Shown here one piece after another: positions 1-5,308 of a stretch of 9,283 nucleotides of DNA. The stretch comes from an uncultured Lachnospira sp. Its GTDB lineage: Bacteria > Bacillota > Clostridia > Lachnospirales > Lachnospiraceae. The translations under genes were made by a program, and so were the position numbers. The stretch covers positions 1 to 9,283 of the forward strand of contig CAKRKK010000085.1 in NCBI GenBank assembly GCA_934358235.1, read 5' to 3'. The notes below the pieces were generated by a model. That model saw only the letters and a program-made list of their open reading frames with translations. It had not been told where the DNA came from and ran no database searches. Every line of letters begins with the position of its first letter. The stretch's first letter is position 1.

Positions 1-18
1 GTACTATAATAATAGTAC
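1..18. repeat. Perfect inverted repeat at window edge (7-bp arms, 4-nt loop)
   Basis: The arms GTACTAT (1-7) and ATAGTAC (12-18) are exact reverse complements around the loop AATA. The repeat may extend to the left, because TT follows the right arm and AA could precede the left arm outside the window. It could be the hairpin at the end of an upstream gene or a processing site in the mRNA. The stem is AT-rich and no T-tract follows, so it is not a convincing intrinsic terminator. Confidence 0.4.
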
Positions 19-51
19 TTAAGTGCATGTACGTCTCGAAAAGGGGGATAA

Positions 52-183
52 ATGACGATTGAACAAAAACATACTAAGTTTTACAATTTACAAGAGTTGG
101 TATTAATTATATTTACATTATTAAAGAGGGATTATAATGGAAACATATTCATATACAGCGGTTACAAGGGATGGAAAAGATAA
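52..183 (+). other. Candidate 43-codon leader ORF overlapping the pilC start (doubtful)
   Basis: An ATG at 52 follows a purine-rich AAGGGGG (41-47) with a 4-nt gap. The reading frame stays open for 43 codons to a TAA at 181-183 and overlaps the first 47 nt of pilC in another frame. The predicted peptide begins MTIEQKHTKF and has a short hydrophobic stretch (LVLIIFTLL). If translated, it could couple ribosomes into pilC. About a third of the frame is fixed by the pilC sequence, so it may be chance. I do not recognise a family. The G-run could instead belong to the end of an upstream gene. Confidence 0.15.
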
Positions 184-1351
184 GAAGGGGCAGATAGAAG
201 CTGAAACAAGAGAGGAAGCAGCAAGAAAGCTGAAGGAACAAGGATTTACTCCTATGACTATAAAGGTGCAGAGTGCACTTGATAAGGATATAGAGCTACC
301 TTTCTTTGGAAAGAAGAAGGTTAAAGCAAGAGATATGAGTGTGTTTTGCCGACAGTTTGCAAGTATACTTAACGCAGGCGTGAGTGTTGTTAATGCGCTT
401 GAGATGTTAGCAGAACAGACTGAGAATAAGGACTTGAAAAAAGGAATAGAGAATGCACAGGCAGGAGTTGAAAAGGGTGAAACATTGTCAGATTCACTCA
501 GACAGGAATCGGGTGTATTTCCTTCTATTCTTATAGATATGGTTAAGGCAGGCGAATCCTCAGGTAGTCTTGAGAATGCATTAACACGTATGGCAGTACA
601 GTTTGAAAAGCAGGCTAAGACACAGGGTATAGTCAAGAAAGCTATGATGTATCCGTGTGTACTTCTTGTGGTTATGGTCGGCGTTATTATAGTTATGTTA
701 ACGTTCGTAATACCTAACTTTGTATCAATGTTTGAGGATCTGGATTCAGAGCTTCCGGTTATGACAAGGGCAGTTCTTGCATTGAGTAATGGTGTAATGC
801 ATTACTGGTACATAATAATAGCAGTTATAGCAGCTATTGTAGTGGGATATAAGATGTATGCAAAGACAGATGCCGGCAGGCATAACATAGACAGAATAAA
901 GATAAAGCTTCCAGTATTCGGAGTGCTGCAGACTAAGACAGCCTGTGCGAGCTTTGCAAGGACACTCAGCACGCTTCTTCAGGCGGGTATGCCTATGATA
1001 GAGGCACTTGATATATCCGCTTCAACGATGTCAAACATCCTGTATAAGGATGCACTTATGAAGGCTAGGAGCGGTGTTGCACTTGGACTTCCATTATCTA
1101 ATCAGTTGAAGGCTTCACAGATATTTCCACCTATGATAGTTCATATGGTAGGTATCGGTGAGGAAACAGGTAATATAGAGGAAATGCTTACCAATTCCGC
1201 TGTATATTATGAGGAAGAGGTAGAGGTTCAGACACAGACACTTACAGCACTTATGGAGCCTGCTATTATAGTAGTTATGGCGCTTGTAGTAGTAGTACTG
1301 ATACTTTCTATATATCAGCCTATGATACAGCTTTATAATACACTTGGCTAA
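137..1351 (+). CDS. pilC: Type IV pilus inner-membrane platform protein PilC (GspF family)
   Basis: This 404-residue protein has the usual length for the PilC/GspF family. It is the integral-membrane platform that couples the PilB/PilT ATPases to pilin insertion and removal. The N-terminus (METYSYTAVTRDGK, then GQIEAETREEAARKLKEQGF) is the typical cytoplasmic start of PilC. Two T2SSF repeats follow at about residues 70-193 and 273-395. Each has the family pattern: FCRQFASILNAGVSVVNAL with GESSGSLE in the first, and FARTLSTLLQAGMPMIEAL with GEETGNIEEM in the second. Hydrophobic membrane segments lie near 172-194, 222-240 and 374-395. The start is supported by AAAGAGGG (123-130) seven bases ahead of the ATG. 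It is the first complete gene of the cluster and lies 110 nt before the pilin gene. The call is secure. GspF of a type II secretion system is unlikely, because the neighbours are pilus genes of a monoderm. Confidence 0.95.
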   Translation: METYSYTAVTRDGKDKKGQIEAETREEAARKLKEQGFTPMTIKVQSALDKDIELPFFGKKKVKARDMSVFCRQFASILNAGVSVVNALEMLAEQTENKDLKKGIENAQAGVEKGETLSDSLRQESGVFPSILIDMVKAGESSGSLENALTRMAVQFEKQAKTQGIVKKAMMYPCVLLVVMVGVIIVMLTFVIPNFVSMFEDLDSELPVMTRAVLALSNGVMHYWYIIIAVIAAIVVGYKMYAKTDAGRHNIDRIKIKLPVFGVLQTKTACASFARTLSTLLQAGMPMIEALDISASTMSNILYKDALMKARSGVALGLPLSNQLKASQIFPPMIVHMVGIGEETGNIEEMLTNSAVYYEEEVEVQTQTLTALMEPAIIVVMALVVVVLILSIYQPMIQLYNTLG

Positions 1352-1357
1352 GTGTGT
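1338..1357 (+). promoter_or_regulatory. Stem-loop across the pilC stop codon, upstream of the pilin gene
   Basis: ATACACTT (1338-1345) can pair with AAGTGTGT (1350-1357) around the loop GGCT, giving eight pairs of which one is G-T/U. The pilC stop TAA (1349-1351) lies at the loop-stem junction. The following bases are T-rich but do not form a clean T-tract, so a true terminator is unlikely. The position, between a platform gene and the abundantly needed pilin, suggests an mRNA processing or stability element. That role is inference. Confidence 0.35.
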
Positions 1358-1371
1358 ATGTATTGTATTAT
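1344..1371 (+). promoter_or_regulatory. Weak candidate promoter for the pilin gene
   Basis: TTGGCT (1344-1349) and TATTAT (1366-1371) are separated by 16 bp and loosely resemble sigma-A -35 and -10 boxes. This would give an untranslated leader of roughly 85 nt before the pilin start. The match is modest in AT-rich sequence and overlaps the stem-loop described above, so either could be accidental. Major pilin genes often have their own promoter, which is the only reason to raise it. Confidence 0.2.
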
Positions 1372-1461
1372 AAGCACCAATAAACAAGTATATGATCAGT
1401 ATGGCAGTGAAAAGCCTTGCTGAATTATATAAATATATTATGTTAAAGGGAGAAAAAGAAC

Positions 1462-1977
1462 ATGAAAAAGACACAGAAAAAACTTGGTAACAAAGGTTTC
1501 TCTTTAGTAGAACTTATCGTTGTTATCGCAATTATGGCAGTACTCGTTGGTGTACTTGCTCCAACACTTGTAAGAAACATTGAGAAATCAAGAGAATCTA
1601 CAGATATGCAGACACTTGATTCTATCAGAAATTCTGTTACAACAGCCTTATCACTTGAAAATGTTAATGAAGCGCTTGCAAAAGAAACGACTGATCCAGT
1701 AATTATAGATTATTCAACTATTAAGACTGCTACATCAGGTTTGGCAGGAGCGTTAAAAACAGAAATGAGTCAGGATTCAACAGATAGTGCTTCATTCAAG
1801 TCAAGTTCCGCTAAAGAAAATGTGGTAAAAATATCAATATCTAAAGCAGGTGCGGTAGAAGTTTATGTTAATAAAAAAAGCGCTACTGGTAAAGATGTAG
1901 TAGAGGCAAAAAGAATGGGAACAAAGATGACGACAGCTAATTCGCAGGAAACAACAACAAAAGCCTCAGAGACATAA
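1462..1977 (+). CDS. pilA: Type IV prepilin, probable major pilin (PilA-like)
   Basis: This 171-residue protein has a textbook class III prepilin leader. Eleven mostly basic/polar residues end in K-G, followed by FSLVELIVVIAIMAVLVGVL; cleavage is expected between G12 and F13. The +5 glutamate (E17) needed for subunit docking and N-methylation is present. The mature form would be about 159 residues, normal for a major pilin. The hydrophobic N-terminal helix runs to about residue 36 and is followed by an amphipathic stretch (RNIEKSRESTDMQTLDSIR). There are no cysteines, so the C-terminal disulfide loop common in Gram-negative pilins is absent, as in many Clostridia pilins. The tail is Thr/Ser/Glu/Lys-rich. 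The start follows AAAGGGAG (1445-1452) by nine bases. Isoleucine codons are 3 ATC, 4 ATT and 3 ATA, with no ATA among the first five, unlike the ATA-heavy neighbours; this fits a highly expressed gene. It sits directly before its peptidase gene. That it is the major rather than a minor pilin is inferred from size, codon use and position. Confidence 0.88.
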   Translation: MKKTQKKLGNKGFSLVELIVVIAIMAVLVGVLAPTLVRNIEKSRESTDMQTLDSIRNSVTTALSLENVNEALAKETTDPVIIDYSTIKTATSGLAGALKTEMSQDSTDSASFKSSSAKENVVKISISKAGAVEVYVNKKSATGKDVVEAKRMGTKMTTANSQETTTKASET

Positions 1978-2010
1978 TTGATTTTTTATAATAATTAAAA
2001 GGAATACCCC

Positions 2011-2775
2011 ATGCAATACGAATTACTACTCTACGTCATAATATTCCTCTACGGCATCGTAATAGGAAGTTTTTTGAACGTACTCATATATAGATTACCA
2101 TTAAAAGAGAATATAGCGACTAAGAGCTCGCATTGCATGTCATGTGGACATAAGCTCCAGTGGTACGATTTAGTACCACTGGTAAGCTACATGGCACTAG
2201 GCGGAAGGTGTCGTTATTGTAAGACAAAGATATCACCACAGTATCCGGTCATAGAAGCGGTCAATGGTGTTATGTATGTCATAATATTTATAGTGAATGG
2301 ACTGAATATCATATCAGGTCTTGAGTGTCTGGCATTCTCAATGTTTCTTGTTATAACAGTTATAGATGAAAGAACACAGGAGATACCATTCGCACTTAAT
2401 GTTGTAATAGGAGTCCTCGGTATAATAAGAATACTTTTTGACAGAGAACACCTATTAGATTATCTAATAGGTTTTTTTTGTGTAAGTGTATTTATGCTGA
2501 CAATCCTTATAATAGGAAGAGCTGTCAGGGGAGTTGATGCTTTCGGCGGTGGAGATATAAAGCTTATGGCAGCGGCAGGACTATTTGTTGGTTGGAAAGA
2601 GGTTATACTTGCATTTTTTATTGGCTGTATACTTGGAGCAGTCATACATACGATAAGAATGAAGGTTGGCGGTAAGGAAAGAGTACTTGCCTTTGGACCG
2701 TATCTGTGTGCAGGGCTTACAATAGCCATGCTTTTTGGAATGAATATAATTAACTGGTATGTATCTTTATTATAA
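2011..2775 (+). CDS. pilD: Prepilin peptidase / N-methyltransferase PilD (A24 family)
   Basis: This 254-residue polytopic membrane enzyme cleaves class III leaders after glycine and usually methylates the new N-terminus. The N-terminal GSFLNVLIYRLP (residues 19-30) is the classic family opening. It is followed by a cytoplasmic loop with two CxxC pairs (C42/C45 and C67/C70), the zinc-binding signature of bifunctional PilD/GspO enzymes. The two catalytic aspartates of the aspartic protease are visible: D119 in VIDERTQEIP and D182 in the GGGDIKLM motif (GxGDxKL). About eight hydrophobic segments span the chain. The length is typical or slightly short for the family. The start is supported by AAAAGGAA (1997-2004). 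The gene lies only 33 nt after the pilin, with no hairpin or terminator between, so the two are very likely co-transcribed. Its substrates here would be the pilin, the large minor pilin and possibly the PilX-like protein. Confidence 0.95.
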   Translation: MQYELLLYVIIFLYGIVIGSFLNVLIYRLPLKENIATKSSHCMSCGHKLQWYDLVPLVSYMALGGRCRYCKTKISPQYPVIEAVNGVMYVIIFIVNGLNIISGLECLAFSMFLVITVIDERTQEIPFALNVVIGVLGIIRILFDREHLLDYLIGFFCVSVFMLTILIIGRAVRGVDAFGGGDIKLMAAAGLFVGWKEVILAFFIGCILGAVIHTIRMKVGGKERVLAFGPYLCAGLTIAMLFGMNIINWYVSLL

Positions 2776-2784
2776 TAGGGTTTG

Positions 2785-2824
2785 TTTATATGAAGGTATA
2801 TTTATTTATATGGATTTATATTTA
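2785..2824. repeat. Tandem direct repeat, two 20-bp units (17/20 identical)
   Basis: Unit 1 (2785-2804) and unit 2 (2805-2824) both begin TTTATATG and end TATATTTA, differing at three central positions. A degenerate partial third copy (TTAATATG, then ATTATA) can be traced from 2831. The period of 20 bp is close to two helical turns. It could be a pair of protein-binding sites or slippage in AT-rich DNA. Confidence 0.45.
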
Positions 2825-2920
2825 TACGAATTAATATGATTATAAATGAATGCTTAAAGATAAACTGGTGTTTATTATAGATTAATGAGATAATGTAAGT
2901 GATAAATATATTATTTACAT

Positions 2921-2950
2921 TTGCACTATCATAGCATTAAAGAGTTATAT
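2921..2950 (+). promoter_or_regulatory. Weak candidate promoter for the second half of the cluster
   Basis: TTGCAC (2921-2926) and TTATAT (2945-2950) have an 18-bp spacer. An overlapping alternative -35 (TTTACA, 2914-2919) lacks a good -10. The location ahead of the pilM-N gene, after a long gap, is suitable for an internal promoter, but the box matches are only partial. Confidence 0.22.
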
Positions 2951-2993
2951 AAAATGATAATAATTAAGCTAGGGGAGAGGAGACTGTTTTAAT

Positions 2994-4574
2994 ATGGCAG
3001 TTAAGGTTAACGGCAGATATATAAGCATAAGTGTTAATAATGAATATATTAAGCTATGTGAAGCATCAAGGAGCAATAAGACTACAACAGTTCATAAGGT
3101 AGTTACGATTTCTGCTCCGGAGGGGTTGTATAACGATGGAGATATACTTGATATAAAGGGGCTTGCTAAGGTTATAAGGTCAGCACTAGATGATAACCGT
3201 ATGAATTGCAATGATGTTGTATTTACAGTAGCATCTAATAAAATAGCTACGAAGGAAGTATTTGTTCCGGATGTAAAGGGCAGCAAGCTTGATAAGATTA
3301 TAGCAACGAATTCTTCGGAATATTTTCCAGTTAATATAGAGGATTATGTGGTACAGTATTATCCACTTGAAAAGGTACAAGAGGAGGATGCAGTTAAGCT
3401 GAAGGTTGTAGTTGTAGCTGCACCGGCAAAGTTAATAGATAAGTATTATGAGCTTGCTAAGAATATGGGACTTAAGGTTGCGTATATTGATTATGCAGGT
3501 AATAGTATGTATCAGCTTTTAAGACAGCAGATAGATAAGAGTACATCTATGGTTATCTCAATAGAAGAGGATACAACGATTGTAAGCATATTTACTAATG
3601 GTGTTATGCAGCTTCAAAGAAGTGTTCATTATGGAAAGTCACTTATGGTTAATACAGTTATGAACCAGTATAAGCTGGATTATGATGCAGCACTTCATAA
3701 GCTTCAGACGGAATATCTGTTAGGCAAGTCGGTGGATTCCAATGATATTACAGAGTCAGTCAGGGCACTTATAAGCAACATCAGCAGAATATCAGATTAT
3801 TATGTTTCAAGAAATAACAGCCATATTGAGAAAATATATATAATAGGTAATGCAACAACAATCAGAGGCTTTACTAAGCTGTTATCTAATGAATTCAATA
3901 TGGAAATTGCGCCGATAGAGAATCTTGAGGGCGTTGTTTCAGATAGAAGAACCTATGTTGATGCAAGCTCACTTACTGCATATACAACAGTTATTGGTGC
4001 ATTTATTGCGCCGGTTAACTTTATATCAACAGTAAAGAAAGAAGAAGATAAGAAGAAGGATACAGGAAAGAGCATGGCACTTATAGTTGTTGTGGCAGTT
4101 GCGGCTTCACTGGTGCTTGTACTTTATCCTGGCATACAGCTTATGTTTTCTAATATGGAAGTGGAATCGTTAAAGACAGAGGTTAAGAAGCTTGAAGCAA
4201 TAGAGACAGTAGTTAATGATTATTATGCTGCAAAGGATGAGAACACGGATATCAAGGCGTTTAAAACACAGGCAACTAATAATGATGATTCGGTAGAAAC
4301 CTTTGTTAAGGAATTAGAAAGCAAGCTTCCTAGTGATGCAGTCATAAAAAGCCTTAATGTAACGGCTGGAACAGTTACTATGAGTGCAACTGCGGGAAGT
4401 AAGTCTTCTGTAGGTGAATGTATACTTCAGTTGAAGTCTATACCAACTGTTGATAATGTTATTGTGGCAAGTGAATCTGAGAGTAAGGATAATACAGGAA
4501 CGATTCAGGTTAGTTTCTCTGTCACATGTACATTTGGAGATATAAAGGGTGCACAGCAGGGAGGTAATAAGTAA
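2994..4574 (+). CDS. pilM: PilM-PilN fusion protein, type IV pilus alignment complex (GspL-like architecture)
   Basis: This 526-residue protein joins two pilus functions that are normally separate. Residues 1-340 look like PilM, the actin-like cytoplasmic ring protein. Recognisable features are IATNSSEYFPVNIEDYVVQYYPLE (written in parts: a helix ending in FPV, then the YVVQYYPL strand), a VVVVAAPAKLIDKYYELAKNMGLK segment typical of PilM, and the IYIIGNATTIRGF turn near 281-293. Residues 341-345 (VNFIS) resemble the short N-terminal docking motif by which free PilN binds PilM. A basic/acidic linker leads to one membrane helix (360-379), then a short coiled coil (about 386-412) and an alpha/beta PilN-like extracytoplasmic domain (420-515). 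The start has an AGGGGAGAGGAG tract (2971-2982) about 11 bases upstream, slightly far. The stop overlaps the next ATG by one base. The usual DIG phosphate motifs of PilM are replaced (ISV near residue 12, ISIEED near 188-193), so nucleotide binding is doubtful. An expected partner is the PilO-like protein next door. Confidence 0.85.
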   Translation: MAVKVNGRYISISVNNEYIKLCEASRSNKTTTVHKVVTISAPEGLYNDGDILDIKGLAKVIRSALDDNRMNCNDVVFTVASNKIATKEVFVPDVKGSKLDKIIATNSSEYFPVNIEDYVVQYYPLEKVQEEDAVKLKVVVVAAPAKLIDKYYELAKNMGLKVAYIDYAGNSMYQLLRQQIDKSTSMVISIEEDTTIVSIFTNGVMQLQRSVHYGKSLMVNTVMNQYKLDYDAALHKLQTEYLLGKSVDSNDITESVRALISNISRISDYYVSRNNSHIEKIYIIGNATTIRGFTKLLSNEFNMEIAPIENLEGVVSDRRTYVDASSLTAYTTVIGAFIAPVNFISTVKKEEDKKKDTGKSMALIVVVAVAASLVLVLYPGIQLMFSNMEVESLKTEVKKLEAIETVVNDYYAAKDENTDIKAFKTQATNNDDSVETFVKELESKLPSDAVIKSLNVTAGTVTMSATAGSKSSVGECILQLKSIPTVDNVIVASESESKDNTGTIQVSFSVTCTFGDIKGAQQGGNK

Positions 4575-5263
4575 TGGGCAGATTAAAGGGAAAGTTGGCT
4601 ATATCAGATAGGGATAAGAAGCTGCTGGTATATGTATTTGCTATTCTTATTGTATTTCTGGCGTACTTTGTAGGTTATCAGAAGCTTTCTGCTGATTTGG
4701 AAACATCTCAGAAGCAGGTGGTGGAGCTTACAAAGAAGAAAAAGGATCTTACAGCCAAGAATAATAACAGGGCACAGTATGAGTCAGATACAGCTAACTA
4801 TAAGAATGAAAATGTTAAGCTGTTAGATGAATTCGGTACAGGATTGAGCCAGCCTGAGGCAATAGCATTTCTTAATAAGGTAGAAAACATAACTGGAGTG
4901 TGGATTAAGAGTGTATCATTTGCACAGCCAACAGCTATATATACATTTGGCGCAAAGGCATCTTCTAATCCATCAGCCACAGATAAAACAGCATACAACA
5001 CAGATATGGTTGGTTATAAGACAACGCTTAATCTTGCCTATGAAGGTGATTATGAGCAATGGAATACACTTATGAGCTATATTAATACATACCAGACAAA
5101 GAATACTATTGATAGTATATCAGCGTCTTATAGTGAAACCTCTGATACAGTATCTGGTGCGATAACAGTATCTATGTATTATATAACAGGCAAGGATAGA
5201 GAATTTACAGAGCCGGTATTTGATGTTAAGACAGGAACAGATAATATATTTGATAATAAGTAA
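4574..5263 (+). CDS. pilO: PilO-like type IV pilus alignment protein
   Basis: The 229-residue protein has the PilO layout: a short basic cytoplasmic N-terminus (ending SDRDKKLL), one membrane helix at about 17-36 (LLVYVFAILIVFLAYFVGY), a Lys/Glu-rich coiled coil at about 37-85, and a C-terminal alpha/beta domain of ferredoxin-like type (about 90-205). In that domain, strand LNLAYEGDYEQWNTLMSYI (153-170) is the most PilO-like element, matching the family pattern of a beta strand, then G-x-Y/F, then a helix. A polar tail with several Asp/Thr follows. The ATG shares its first A with the stop codon of the PilM-N gene (TAATG), and GGGAGG (4559-4564) lies nine bases upstream, so translational coupling and fixed stoichiometry are likely. 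PilO would pair with the PilN part of the preceding protein through the coiled coils. Sequence identity in this family is low, so the name rests on layout and position. Confidence 0.8.
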   Translation: MGRLKGKLAISDRDKKLLVYVFAILIVFLAYFVGYQKLSADLETSQKQVVELTKKKKDLTAKNNNRAQYESDTANYKNENVKLLDEFGTGLSQPEAIAFLNKVENITGVWIKSVSFAQPTAIYTFGAKASSNPSATDKTAYNTDMVGYKTTLNLAYEGDYEQWNTLMSYINTYQTKNTIDSISASYSETSDTVSGAITVSMYYITGKDREFTEPVFDVKTGTDNIFDNK

Positions 5264-5298
5264 AGCTTAAGAATGATGAATAAATCTTGTGACAGAGT

Positions 5299-5303
5299 AG
5301 GGA
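5299..5303 (+). promoter_or_regulatory. Ribosome binding site deciding the start of the large minor pilin
   Basis: AGGGA lies 5 bases ahead of the ATG at 5309. The two upstream in-frame ATGs (5273 and 5276) have no purine-rich Shine-Dalgarno sequence in front (GTAAAGCTTAAGA). The downstream ATG at 5324 has its GAGG only two or three bases away. This favours 5309 as the start. Confidence 0.5.
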
Positions 5304-5308
5304 TTATT

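Larger units (their letters stand above)
2776..2993. other. 218-nt AT-rich intergenic region between pilD and the pilM-N fusion gene
   Basis: This is the longest non-coding stretch of the window in an otherwise compact cluster. It holds a 20-bp tandem duplication (2785-2824), a short inverted repeat ATAAAC-TGGT-GTTTAT (2860-2875), and a weak promoter-like arrangement near 2921-2950. I looked for a c-di-GMP riboswitch core, known upstream of some clostridial pilus genes, and saw none. No credible gene fits in it. Confidence 0.5.

Noticed and set aside
3..62. End of an upstream coding region (for example a PilB/PilT ATPase) in frame 3, stopping at 60-62
   Set aside because: The frame is open, but the 19 residues do not resemble the C-terminus of PilB or PilT, and the inverted repeat at 1-18 suggests non-coding sequence.
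121..636. Minus-strand 171-codon open frame opposite pilC
   Set aside because: It is antisense to a clear pilC gene, has no family resemblance, and its composition is that of a reverse-complement shadow.
1978..2010. Terminator between the pilin gene and pilD
   Set aside because: There is a short T-run but only a weak AT-only pairing before it; with 33 nt spacing, co-transcription is more likely.
2790..2834. 14-codon hydrophobic peptide frame (MKVYLFIWIYIYTN) in the pilD to pilM-N gap
   Set aside because: Too short, built from the tandem AT-rich repeat, and the upstream TAGGG is only a weak ribosome binding site.
2776..2993. c-di-GMP riboswitch upstream of the pilM-N gene
   Set aside because: Such switches control some clostridial pilus genes, so I looked for the conserved core, but neither the GGCAAACC-like nor the GGACGCAAAGCC-like segment is present.
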